Shown here: in pieces, positions 51,347 through 60,074 of the stretch | Layout of the letters: every line of letters begins with the position of its first letter | Numbering within the stretch: the first letter of the stretch is position 1 | Origin: Bradyrhizobium diazoefficiens | GTDB lineage: Bacteria > Pseudomonadota > Alphaproteobacteria > Rhizobiales > Xanthobacteraceae | Direction: 5' to 3' | DNA: 64,000 bases | Assembly: GCF_016599855.1 (NCBI RefSeq) | Contig: NZ_CP067041.1 | Span: 5,518,001-5,582,000 of the forward strand | Notes under the pieces: generated by a model | What the model saw: only the letters and a program-made list of their open reading frames with translations | What the model was told of the DNA's origin: nothing | The model's database searches: none | Made by a program: the position numbers and the translations under genes

Positions 51347-54234
51347 CCCTGCCTCGATTCCGTGTCGTCCTCGCGCCAGCGCGCCAGATAGGTCGTGCGC
51401 GGCCGCGTGCCCTGCTCCTCGAGCAGCACATAGTGCCGTCCATTGCGCTTCAGACGCGCGACTTCCGAGTTCGGATCGTTGATGTCGCCGAACACGATCG
51501 CCTTGGTGGGACAAGCCTGCTGGCAAGCGGTGACCACCTCGCCGTCGTGTATGGAGCGGTTCTCCTTGTCCGCCGCGACGTGGGCCGCCTCGATCCGCTG
51601 CGTACAGTATGTACATTTCTCCATGACTCCGCGCGAGCGCACGGTGACATCCGGATTATGCGCAGCATGCTCGGGCGATTCCGGCGGAGCGCGATAGTCG
51701 TAAAAATTGAAGCGCCGCACCTTGTAGGGACAGTAGCTGGAACAAGTGCGCGTCCCGATGCAGCGGTTATAGACCATCTGGTTCACGCCCTCGGGGCTGT
51801 GTGTGGTGGCATGCACCGGACACCCCATCTCGCAGGGCGCATCCTCGCAGTGCATGCAGGGCACGGGCTGGAAGAGGCTGTGCGGCTTGGCGATGTCGCC
51901 GGTGTAGTAGCGCGCAATGCGCAGCCAATGCATTTCGCGGCCGGCCCTGACCTGGTCCGGCCCGACCACCGGAACGTTGTTCTCGGCCGTGCACGCCGCG
52001 ACACAGGCATTGCAGCCGATACAGCTATCGAGATCGATGACCATGCCCCACGCGTTCTCCGCCGACGGCCAGGCCGCATAGAGGCTGGCTTGATCCGTCG
52101 CTGGCCGCTCGACGTGACCCGGGCTGACTTCGCGGGCGAGGTCGAAGCCCTCCATGCGATGATGCAGCTGGGTGACGGCGAGATCCTCCCGCGTGTCGAG
52201 CTTGCGCAGAGTTCCCTGTGTCAGCCAGGGTTCGGCATCGGGCCGTAGCTGATAGGCGTCGTAGCCGAGATGATCGCCCACTCGTCCTGCACGGATCCTG
52301 CCATAACCGAGATAGAGCGCGACCGTGTTGTCAGCCTGGCCCGGCATGATCCAGAGCGGCCCGCTGATGCGACGTGTGGCGACAGTGACTTCGACATGAT
52401 CGCCATTGGCCGCTCCGAAGCGCTCCGCCAGAGCGGGGCTCACCGCGATCACATTGCTCCATGTCACGGTCGTCAACGTCTTGGGAAGCTCCTGAAGCCA
52501 GCCGACATTGGCGAACCGGCCATCCCAGACCGTCGGATCCGGCCGGAACACGATATCGAGGTCACCGCCAGCGCTCGGCGGTGCCACCGCATCAGCCACG
52601 GGCGACACCGTGACGAACGAAGCCGCCCCCTCGACGAAGCCATCATGCAACGCCTGCTTCCAACGCGCCTCGAATGCGTCGCCAAAACTTTGCTGCCAGG
52701 CCTCGCGGACGGCGGCATCGGCAGCCGGATCAACCTCGCCAAGCAGCAATCCAAGGATTTGATGTGCCGTTCGCACGTCGTAGAACGGTGAAATCACCGG
52801 CTGAATGATCGTCGCGGTCCCATCGACGGCGCGCGCGTCGCTCCAGCTTTCCAACGCATGCGCCAAGGGAAGCTGCCATTCGCAGGCCTCACCGGTCTCA
52901 TCGCGCTGCAGGCCAACATGCAGCGACGAGCGGACACGCTTAACGGCTTGGCCAAGTGCGAGCTCTCCCGACGCGCTGTAAGCTGGATTGCAATCGATCA
53001 CCAGCAGTGAGGTGACGTGCCCCGCACTGATGTCTGAGACGAGCTCGGCCAATGTCCCCGCGCCCGCGGGCCCCGCGATCGGATCGGTCAGTTTTAGCGT
53101 CTGGCCGGTATTGCCGAGCTGCTGGTTGATTCGTGCGATCCAGAGCGCCGAGGCGGCTCCGCTGCTCAGCCCCGACGTGAATAGCGAGCGCCCTGCATGC
53201 TCTTTGCAAGCCGCAACGACGCGCCCAATCCAGCCCGCTTCGATCTCCGCCAGGCCTGGTCTGGATGCACCGGCTACGCCGAGCGCGTTCGCCAGCGCTT
53301 CGGCCAGGGCTGGCATCCGCCCGGCATCGGCAATCAGGCGGTGATTTGCCAATGCGCCCGTTGCCGAGGGAACGCTTTCGGCCATGAACAGCCGATTGCC
53401 CGGCCGGTCACTGAACCGCCGGCGCGATTGCGACCAACCCAGCGCATTGCGCACCTGGTCGGGTCCCGGGCCCAGAAAATCCTCATCCAGACCAACGACG
53501 ACGTCGCAGTTGGCGAGCTCGTAGTGCAGATCGACAGCCCGCCCATAGACCGCGGCCGTGATTCTCCGCCTTGCGTCAAGGCCGGTTGCCGTATGCGTGT
53601 GAACACGCGCTTTCGGAAACTGCTTCAGGAAGGCATCAATCTGCCGCAACAGCGTCGGCGACGTGGTGGGGCCGAGCAACAGACGAACCCCCTCGCCCTG
53701 ATCGGCTCGCCATCCCTCGCGCATGGATCCAATGGCCGCTTCCACATCCACCCAGCTCACGGGCTCACCATGCCGGCTCGGTGCATTCGCGCGATCGGGA
53801 TCATAGAGCTGCAAGACCGCGCTTTGCATGAAGACGTCGCTGCGGCCCTGCGTGACCGGATGATCCGGATTGCCGTCGAGTTTGGTCGGCCGTCCTGCAT
53901 GGGCCGTAGCGATGACGGGCTGCGCGTAGCCATCGAGCAAGACCGCGGTCGCATAGTAACGTGGCAGACCTATTGTTTCGCTCTCCGGCTGGTCGACATA
54001 AGGCAGCGCCGCAACGAACGAGCTCTTCTCGCATCCTGTCAGTCCCGCCAGCGCGAAGGACGCGCCCATCAGCTTCAGGAACTGGCGGCGTGCCGTCTTC
54101 GAGAATTCCTGCACGGCCGGAAATTCCGCATCGACGAACGCCTGAAACTTCGGATCGTCCGAGAGTTCCTCGATGCCCGCCCAAAGTCGCGGCCCGCTCA
54201 TCATTGGAGATTGGTCGCCCATGCGGCGCTTCAT
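51343..54234 (-). CDS. actB: Alternative complex III iron-sulfur/molybdopterin-fold subunit ActB
   Basis: A 963-residue periplasmic subunit that fuses a molybdopterin-oxidoreductase-like domain (cofactor-less in the family) with a C-terminal ferredoxin domain. The N-terminus has a Tat-type signal (TARRQFLKLMGASFALAGLT-GC). Cluster cysteines are seen in CIGCNACVAACTAENN, CMHCEDAPCEMGCPV, CIGTRTCSSYCPYKVR and CTYCTQRIEAAH followed by CQQACPTKAI: three [4Fe-4S] and one [3Fe-4S] are expected from the family. ATG 54234 overlaps the actA stop (ATGA); another ATG at 54252 is also in frame. Confidence 0.93.
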   Translation of the reverse strand: MKRRMGDQSPMMSGPRLWAGIEELSDDPKFQAFVDAEFPAVQEFSKTARRQFLKLMGASFALAGLTGCEKSSFVAALPYVDQPESETIGLPRYYATAVLLDGYAQPVIATAHAGRPTKLDGNPDHPVTQGRSDVFMQSAVLQLYDPDRANAPSRHGEPVSWVDVEAAIGSMREGWRADQGEGVRLLLGPTTSPTLLRQIDAFLKQFPKARVHTHTATGLDARRRITAAVYGRAVDLHYELANCDVVVGLDEDFLGPGPDQVRNALGWSQSRRRFSDRPGNRLFMAESVPSATGALANHRLIADAGRMPALAEALANALGVAGASRPGLAEIEAGWIGRVVAACKEHAGRSLFTSGLSSGAASALWIARINQQLGNTGQTLKLTDPIAGPAGAGTLAELVSDISAGHVTSLLVIDCNPAYSASGELALGQAVKRVRSSLHVGLQRDETGEACEWQLPLAHALESWSDARAVDGTATIIQPVISPFYDVRTAHQILGLLLGEVDPAADAAVREAWQQSFGDAFEARWKQALHDGFVEGAASFVTVSPVADAVAPPSAGGDLDIVFRPDPTVWDGRFANVGWLQELPKTLTTVTWSNVIAVSPALAERFGAANGDHVEVTVATRRISGPLWIMPGQADNTVALYLGYGRIRAGRVGDHLGYDAYQLRPDAEPWLTQGTLRKLDTREDLAVTQLHHRMEGFDLAREVSPGHVERPATDQASLYAAWPSAENAWGMVIDLDSCIGCNACVAACTAENNVPVVGPDQVRAGREMHWLRIARYYTGDIAKPHSLFQPVPCMHCEDAPCEMGCPVHATTHSPEGVNQMVYNRCIGTRTCSSYCPYKVRRFNFYDYRAPPESPEHAAHNPDVTVRSRGVMEKCTYCTQRIEAAHVAADKENRSIHDGEVVTACQQACPTKAIVFGDINDPNSEVARLKRNGRHYVLLEEQGTRPRTTYLARWREDDTESRQG

Positions 54235-54887
54235 CGGTGACACACGTAACAATGAGTCAATTCGCCGAAGCGAATGCCCTCATGGGCAGCGATCTCCTCG
54301 CCCTGCTTGCGCGCATTCGCGGGCGGATTCCAGGCCATGTCGGTGATGTGATCCGGCGGTCGCAGATGGGGCGCGGGATCGCGGTGGCAACCGATGCAAA
54401 AATCCATCGTGAATGCCTTCGCCCGGTAGGTCAGTGCCATCTGATCGATGCGGCCGTGGCAGCTTTCGCAGCCGACGCCTTTGGCAATGTGGATATCGTG
54501 ACGGAAGAACACATAGTCAGGGAGCTTTGCGACCCGCGTCCACTGGATCGGGGTGTCGCGGGCAAGGCTTTTCCGCACCGGCTCCAGCATGGCCGCGTTG
54601 GTCCAGATTTCCGAATGACACGTCATGCAGGTCTCGGTCGGCGGGAGGCCGGCTTGCGGGCCCGCCTCGACATTGCTGTGGCAATAGCGGCAGTCGATAC
54701 CTAGTTCCCCCGCATGATGACGATGGCTGAACGGCACCGGCTGGCGCGGCCGGATGTCGGTGTCAGTCATGTACGCCGAGCGCGCGAAACCGACGACCGC
54801 CACCGTGCTGCCGCCGGCCAGCGACAGCGCGCCGATCAGAAACAGGCGCAACCAGGTGTCCGCCACAGGGGAGAAAATCTGGACCAT
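54231..54887 (-). CDS. actA: Alternative complex III pentaheme cytochrome c subunit ActA
   Basis: A 218-residue membrane-anchored multiheme cytochrome. One N-terminal helix (WLRLFLIGALSLAGGSTVAV) is followed by five haem-binding motifs: CRYCH, CMTCH, CESCH, CIGCH and CYVCH, the last five residues before the final Arg. Five haems match ActA of characterised complexes. It is the first gene of the operon. Confidence 0.95.
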   Translation of the reverse strand: MVQIFSPVADTWLRLFLIGALSLAGGSTVAVVGFARSAYMTDTDIRPRQPVPFSHRHHAGELGIDCRYCHSNVEAGPQAGLPPTETCMTCHSEIWTNAAMLEPVRKSLARDTPIQWTRVAKLPDYVFFRHDIHIAKGVGCESCHGRIDQMALTYRAKAFTMDFCIGCHRDPAPHLRPPDHITDMAWNPPANARKQGEEIAAHEGIRFGELTHCYVCHR

Positions 54888-55006
54888 TCTTCGGCGCGAC
54901 CCGATGGCGAGATATCCGTCGGCAATCCCAAGGGGTGTCTATTGGTTCCTAAATAGGAACGTGATCTCCGGACGCGCATTATCATGCCACGATCGAGGGC
55001 AGCAGC
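54888..55006. promoter_or_regulatory. Divergent act-cox promoter with an inverted repeat
   Basis: 119 bp separate the leftward act operon from the rightward cytochrome-oxidase operon. GTTCCTA-AA-TAGGAAC at 54945-54960 is a 7-bp inverted repeat with a 2-bp centre, suitable for a dimeric regulator acting on both operons. I do not recognise the site as an FNR/FixK box, which would be TTGAT-N4-ATCAA. Confidence 0.55.
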
Positions 55007-55360
55007 ATGGCGGACAGCAAGCGGTTCGACTACGAGCGGTCGGACGTCCAGATTCGCCTTGTCGGGTGGCTTGCGGGAAGCCTCGCGGCCTTCGTCCTGA
55101 TCGTCCCGCTTGTTCTGCCGTGGATATTTCCGCCGTCGATGCAGCGGACCACGCCGGCGAGCCGACCCGCCTTGAGTTCAAATGCGCCGCCGCTCGAGGT
55201 CGACCCACGCGACAGTCTTCGGAGATCGCAACGGGGCGGCGCACAGTTTACGAGCAGCTACGGCTGGGTCGATCGCCAGCGGGGCATCGTCCGCATTCCC
55301 GTTGACCGCGCAGTCGACCTCCTTCTGCACAGGGGCCTGCCAGGGTGGCCGTCGCCATGA
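55007..55360 (+). CDS. Membrane-anchored protein of the cytochrome oxidase operon
   Basis: A 117-residue protein with one transmembrane helix (LAAFVLIVPLVLPWIFPPSM, about residues 29-48), a proline-rich linker, and a C-terminal SSYGWVDRQRGIVRIPVDRA followed by VDLLLHRGLP. That C-terminal motif recurs in small proteins at ACIII/cytochrome oxidase loci. It might be an assembly or supercomplex factor; its role is not known to me. It is the first gene of the rightward oxidase operon, 26 bp before subunit II. Confidence 0.72.
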   Translation: MADSKRFDYERSDVQIRLVGWLAGSLAAFVLIVPLVLPWIFPPSMQRTTPASRPALSSNAPPLEVDPRDSLRRSQRGGAQFTSSYGWVDRQRGIVRIPVDRAVDLLLHRGLPGWPSP

Positions 55361-55386
55361 GCTCACGTCGACGGAGATTGGCCTAG

Positions 55387-56328
55387 ATGTGGCGCCAGTG
55401 GATCCCGTTCTGGCGGCCGGGGCTTTCGCCGCAGAGCGGCGACGTCGATCTGCTGTTTGCTGGTCTGCTCATTGCGAGCGCCTTCGTGCTCGGGCTGCTG
55501 TTCTTCCTGCTCGCGCTCTTTTGCGTACGCTATCGCGCGAGCAATCAGATCGATCGGGGCCACCGCACATCCAAGAGCTGGCATTGGGAGGTCAGCTGGA
55601 CCGCCGCATCGTTCGTTTGCTTTCTCGGTCTGTTCGTCTGGGGCGCAAGCGTCTATTTCGAGATGTACAAGACGCCGACGGACGAGCTGGTTGTCTTCGT
55701 GGTCGCCAAGCAATGGATGTGGAAGACGCAGCATCCGGGCGGCCAGTCCGAAATCGACGCGCTCCATGTTCCGGTCAGGCGGCCGGTTCGGCTTGTCATG
55801 GCTTCTCAGGACGTCATTCACAGCTTCTTCATTCCGGCCCTGAGGCTCAAGCACGACGTCGTGCCGGGACGCTATCAGGACATCGAACTCGAGATTGACA
55901 GGCCGGGCAGCTATCACCTGTTCTGCGCGGAATATTGCGGCACCGACCACTCCGGCATGATCGGCGAGATCGTGGCGATGGAGCCCGCCGATTTTTCGCA
56001 CTGGCTGACGCAGCAGGCGCCATCAAGTCCGCTCGCGGACGAAGGCGGCGCGCTGTTTCGCCAGCTCGGTTGCAGCGGCTGCCACGGCAATGGCAGCAAG
56101 GTCCGCGCCCCCCCGCTCGAAGGGCTGTACGGCAAGCCCGTGCCGCTCTCCGACGGCAGCAGCGTGGTCGCGGACGACAAATATATCCGGGATTCGATCC
56201 TGCTGCCGCGCAGCCAGGTCGTGGCCAGCTACGAGCCCTTAATGCCTTCCTTTGCGGGTAAGGTCACCGAGGACCAGCTGCTGCGGCTCGTCATCTACAT
56301 CAAATCGCTCTCGGGGAATCCATCATGA
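55387..56328 (+). CDS. ctaC: caa3-type cytochrome c oxidase subunit II with fused cytochrome c
   Basis: 313 residues. Two N-terminal transmembrane helices are followed by the cupredoxin domain with CuA ligands His145, Cys180, Glu182, Cys184, His188 and Met191 ([12 protein letters not shown]). A C-terminal cytochrome c domain carries CSGCH at residues 229-233, with axial Met probably in LMPSFAG. The fused haem c makes this a caa3 oxidase. Its stop overlaps the subunit I start (ATGA). Confidence 0.95.
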   Translation: MWRQWIPFWRPGLSPQSGDVDLLFAGLLIASAFVLGLLFFLLALFCVRYRASNQIDRGHRTSKSWHWEVSWTAASFVCFLGLFVWGASVYFEMYKTPTDELVVFVVAKQWMWKTQHPGGQSEIDALHVPVRRPVRLVMASQDVIHSFFIPALRLKHDVVPGRYQDIELEIDRPGSYHLFCAEYCGTDHSGMIGEIVAMEPADFSHWLTQQAPSSPLADEGGALFRQLGCSGCHGNGSKVRAPPLEGLYGKPVPLSDGSSVVADDKYIRDSILLPRSQVVASYEPLMPSFAGKVTEDQLLRLVIYIKSLSGNPS

Positions 56329-57932
56329 GCGAGACCAACTACCTGACCACGGACTACACGCTGAAATCCTGGTTTCTTACGACGGACCACAAACGGGTCG
56401 CGATTCTCTATTTCGCGAGCCTGATCTTCTTTTTCTTCATCGGCGGCGCCGCCGCCACCGCGATCCGGATCGAGCTCGCGACGCCGCAAGCCGACTTTGT
56501 CAGCTCGGATACCTACAATCGCCTCTTCACCATGCATGGCATCATCATGGTGTGGTTCTTTCTGATTCCGTCCATTCCCAACACGCTCGGTAATTTCGTC
56601 GTCCCGTTAATGATCGGCGCGCGCGACCTCGCCTTCCCCCGGCTCAATCTGATGAGCTGGTACATCTTCATGCTGGGCGGCTGCATTACGCTGTTTGCCA
56701 TCTTCGCCGGCGGCATCGACACCGGCTGGACCTTCTACACGCCGTTCTCGACTCTCTATTCGAACAGCTACGTGATCGTCGCGGCCGCGGGCGTCTTCAT
56801 CGCCGGCTTCTCGTCGATCCTGACCGGCCTCAACTTCATCGTCACCATCCACCGCCTCCGTGCGCCCGGATTGACGTGGTATCGGCTTCCGCTGTTCCTG
56901 TGGTCGCTCTATGCGACCTCCGTCATCCTGGTGCTGGCGACACCGGTGCTCGCCATCACGCTGCTGCTGATGGCAACGGAGCGCTTCTTCGGCGTCGGCA
57001 TTTTCGACCCCAGGATCGGTGGCGACCCGCTGCTGTTCCAGCATCTGTTCTGGTTCTACTCGCATCCCGCGGTCTACATCATGATCCTGCCCGGCATGGG
57101 CGTGATCAACGAGCTCGTCTCCTGCTTCTCGCGAAAACCGGTGTTCGGCTACAAATTCGTGGCGTGGGCGAGCCTTGCGATCGCCGCGGTCGGATTCCTG
57201 GTCTGGGGTCATCACATGTTCGTCAGCGGCCAATCGCTGATCGCAAGCCTGGTGTTTTCTTTCATGAGCTTCATGGTCGCGGTGCCGTCCGCGATCAAGG
57301 TGTTCAACTGGACCGCGACACTCCACAAGGGGTCACTGCGTTTCGATGCGCCGATGCTGTACGCACTGGGATTCATCGGCCTGTTCACGACCGGCGGCCT
57401 CACCGGCCTGTTCCTGGCCTGCCTCGCCTTCGACGTACACGCGACCGACACCTATTTCGTCGTGGCGCATTTCCACTACATCATGGTCGGCGGCATGGTG
57501 ACCGCCTATTTCGGAGGCCTGCATTATTGGTGGCCGAAGATCACGGGCCGGCTTTACTCCGAATACTGGGCGCGCACCGCCGCCGTTCTGATCTTCTTCG
57601 GCTTCAACCTGACGTTCTTTCCGCAGTTCATCCTCGGGGCGGAAGGGATGCCACGGCGTTACCATGTCTATCCGCCTGAATTTCAGGTCTGGAATGTGCT
57701 GTCATCCGGAGGCGCCGTGATCCTCGCAGTCGCCTATCTGATGCCGCTGTTCTATCTCGGATACTCCGCCTTCTTCGGCGCTCGGTCGCCGGCGAATCCG
57801 TGGAACGCTCCCGGGCTCGAATGGCAGACGTCTTCGCCGCCGCCTGAGGAGAATTTCACGACACAGCCGGTGGTGACGCGCGAGCCTTATCAATACAACG
57901 AGGCGTTTGAGGCGGAGCCGCAGAATGCCTGA
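56325..57932 (+). CDS. ctaD: Cytochrome c oxidase subunit I
   Basis: A 535-residue haem-copper oxidase core with twelve helices. Seen: the low-spin haem ligand in [20 protein letters not shown], the CuB-Tyr motif [29 protein letters not shown] with two CuB His, and [10 protein letters not shown] with haem ligands. It reduces oxygen to water and pumps protons. It overlaps subunit III by 8 bp. Confidence 0.97.
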   Translation: MSETNYLTTDYTLKSWFLTTDHKRVAILYFASLIFFFFIGGAAATAIRIELATPQADFVSSDTYNRLFTMHGIIMVWFFLIPSIPNTLGNFVVPLMIGARDLAFPRLNLMSWYIFMLGGCITLFAIFAGGIDTGWTFYTPFSTLYSNSYVIVAAAGVFIAGFSSILTGLNFIVTIHRLRAPGLTWYRLPLFLWSLYATSVILVLATPVLAITLLLMATERFFGVGIFDPRIGGDPLLFQHLFWFYSHPAVYIMILPGMGVINELVSCFSRKPVFGYKFVAWASLAIAAVGFLVWGHHMFVSGQSLIASLVFSFMSFMVAVPSAIKVFNWTATLHKGSLRFDAPMLYALGFIGLFTTGGLTGLFLACLAFDVHATDTYFVVAHFHYIMVGGMVTAYFGGLHYWWPKITGRLYSEYWARTAAVLIFFGFNLTFFPQFILGAEGMPRRYHVYPPEFQVWNVLSSGGAVILAVAYLMPLFYLGYSAFFGARSPANPWNAPGLEWQTSSPPPEENFTTQPVVTREPYQYNEAFEAEPQNA

Positions 57933-58569
57933 GCCGCCTGCCTTCGCATCCCAATATGTTTCGATCCCGCATCGCGACCACACCGCCGAGCTTGGCATGT
58001 GGGTGTTTATCGCCACCGAAGCGTTGCTGTTTGGCGGCCTCATCCTGGCCTATTTCGTCTATCGCCACCTGTTCCCCCACGCCTTCGCGGAGGGCAGCCG
58101 GCATACCGACATCCTGATCGGAACGATTAACACGGCCGTTCTCCTGACATCGAGCTTCCTGGTGGCCTGGGCAGTCGAGATATTCTCGCCTGCTACCACC
58201 AGAATCGTCGCGTGGCTGCTCGTGGGAGCAAGTTGCCTTGGCCTCGCCTTCATCGCGCTCAAGGGCATCGAGTACAGCCGCGAGTACGACGAGCATCTGG
58301 TCCCGGGCATCGACTTTCAGTTTGGGGGTTCGCTCGCCAATGGCGTCCAGCTGTTCTTCATCTTCTATTTCGTCGCCACTGCGATCCACGCCGTGCACAT
58401 GCTGATCGGGATCGGCCTGTTGCTTACGCTTGCGACCATCAGCCGAAGCTCGCCCACGACGCGCCATCACACGGCGCTGCACAGCGCGGCTCTTTACTGG
58501 CACTTCGTCGACGTGGTCTGGATCTTCCTGTTTGCGCTGATCTACCTGCCGGGGCGGGCCTCCTCATGA
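57925..58569 (+). CDS. ctaE: Cytochrome c oxidase subunit III
   Basis: A 214-residue, five-helix subunit: [38 protein letters not shown], and a C-terminal [20 protein letters not shown] typical of subunit III. ATG 57925 sits inside the end of subunit I; the frame further upstream overlaps that gene. Confidence 0.95.
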   Translation: MPEPPAFASQYVSIPHRDHTAELGMWVFIATEALLFGGLILAYFVYRHLFPHAFAEGSRHTDILIGTINTAVLLTSSFLVAWAVEIFSPATTRIVAWLLVGASCLGLAFIALKGIEYSREYDEHLVPGIDFQFGGSLANGVQLFFIFYFVATAIHAVHMLIGIGLLLTLATISRSSPTTRHHTALHSAALYWHFVDVVWIFLFALIYLPGRASS

Positions 58570-58841
58570 CGCAATGGCGACCACCTCTTTCTCTGATCGG
58601 CACCTGGCTCGCTCTGCTGGGCTTGCTGGCACTGACCGTCACGATCGCTTATGTACCGCTCGGTGCTGGTAACGCTGTCGTGGCCCTGAGCATCGGCACC
58701 GTAAAGGCAGGGCTCGTCGCCGCCATCTTCATGGAGTTGCGGCACCGCAGCGGCCTTACACTCGTCTTTGCCGGCGCCGGGCTGTTTTGGCTGGGCATCC
58801 TGCTCTGGCTAGGGCTGATGGATTTCATGACGCGGACATGA
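58566..58841 (+). CDS. ctaF: Cytochrome c oxidase subunit IV (prokaryotic small subunit)
   Basis: A 91-residue protein with three hydrophobic helices (LIGTWLALLGLLALTVTIAY, VALSIGTVKAGLVAAIFMEL, LVFAGAGLFWLGILLWLGLM). The AGLVAAIFMELRH motif is that of prokaryotic cytochrome oxidase subunit IV. The ATG overlaps the subunit III stop codon by 4 bp. It ends the operon 3 bp before the convergent triheme cytochrome gene. Confidence 0.9.
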   Translation: MTQWRPPLSLIGTWLALLGLLALTVTIAYVPLGAGNAVVALSIGTVKAGLVAAIFMELRHRSGLTLVFAGAGLFWLGILLWLGLMDFMTRT

Positions 58842-58844
58842 GGC

Positions 58845-60074
58845 TCAGTTGGTTCTGGCATCGAGCGCCGCGCGCTGCTTCCTGACCGCGTCCTCGCTGA
58901 CCGGCGGCGCCTTGCCCCAATGGTTACGGACGTAGGTAGCCACCGCAGCGACTTGCGCATCGTTCAACTGCCAGCCGAAGGCGGGCATCGCGGGGCCGGT
59001 CGGCTCCCGGTCGGTTGCGACGCTCTGCGCGCCCTGGAGGATCACGCGCAATACCGTTGTGGGATCGCCGGTGTTGACGGTTGCGGCCTGGGTGAGGTCC
59101 GGAATCAGGTTAGGCACGCCCGTGCCGTCCGGCTTGTGGCAGGCCGAACAGAGATCCTGGTAGATCGCGCCGCCCGCTGTCAGCACCCTGGCGTCGGCTG
59201 AGCTGTCGGCCGCAGACTTCGGTCCTGATACATCCTTCAGGTAGACAGCCATCGCCTTGACATCGTCGTCGCTCAGTTTCGATGTCGAGAGCTCGACCAC
59301 CTCGCTCATAAGGCCTGCCGCGGCAGCAAAGCGGTTATGCCCAGCTTTGAGATATTGTGCGAGATCTTCGGCGGACCACTGCGCGAGCGGTCCCTGCCCG
59401 CTGGTGATGTCGGGCGCGACCCAGCCCTGGAGCGTATAGCCTTGCAAGGGCTCTGACGTCTCGTCGCCGCCCAGGAAGGTCTTGGGCGTGTGACAGGCAC
59501 CGCAATGACCGGCCCCCTGGACCAGATAGGCGCCCCGATTCCATTGCTTCGACTTGGACGGCTCCTCCTTGAATGTGCCGGGCGCGAAATAAAGCTTGTC
59601 CCAGACCGCCATCGCCATGCGCTCGTTCAGCGGGAACGGCAGGTGGTTCGCGCTCACGGGATTGCGCAGCGGCTCGATCGTGGACAGGTAGGCGCGGACA
59701 TCCTTCACGTCTTGCGGCGTCATCCGCGCGAAGTAAGGAAACGGCATCGCCGGATACAGGCGTTTGCCATCACGCCGGCGCCCATTGCGTACGGCGGCCT
59801 CGAACTCCTCGTCGCTCCAGGCGCCAATCCCGGTCTCACGATCCGGCGTGATATTAGGCGAGACCAGCACGCCGAATGGCGTCTCGATCGGCCTGCCGCC
59901 ACTGAAGGGATGATCACTGCCGGGAACGGTGTGGCAACTTCCACAATCCGCCGCGTTGGCGAGGTAACGTCCGCGCTCAACGGCGGCAAAGTCCTGCAAG
60001 CCCGCGCTGGTCGCCTCGCCGACTCCGGCGGCAAGCGTGAGTGCAGCCAACGCGAGCTTTGCCGACCTACGCAT
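58845..60074 (-). CDS. Triheme membrane-associated cytochrome c subunit of a GMC dehydrogenase
   Basis: 409 residues with a signal peptide and three haem motifs: CGSCH (ANAADCGSCHTVPG), CGACH (GAGHCGACHTPKTF) and CSACH (LCSACHKPDGTG). This is the cytochrome subunit architecture of membrane-bound gluconate 2-dehydrogenase and acetic-acid-bacteria alcohol/sorbitol dehydrogenases, which pass electrons to ubiquinone or a cytochrome oxidase. It overlaps the flavoprotein gene by 8 bp and is the third gene of that operon. Confidence 0.92.
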   Translation of the reverse strand: MRRSAKLALAALTLAAGVGEATSAGLQDFAAVERGRYLANAADCGSCHTVPGSDHPFSGGRPIETPFGVLVSPNITPDRETGIGAWSDEEFEAAVRNGRRRDGKRLYPAMPFPYFARMTPQDVKDVRAYLSTIEPLRNPVSANHLPFPLNERMAMAVWDKLYFAPGTFKEEPSKSKQWNRGAYLVQGAGHCGACHTPKTFLGGDETSEPLQGYTLQGWVAPDITSGQGPLAQWSAEDLAQYLKAGHNRFAAAAGLMSEVVELSTSKLSDDDVKAMAVYLKDVSGPKSAADSSADARVLTAGGAIYQDLCSACHKPDGTGVPNLIPDLTQAATVNTGDPTTVLRVILQGAQSVATDREPTGPAMPAFGWQLNDAQVAAVATYVRNHWGKAPPVSEDAVRKQRAALDARTN

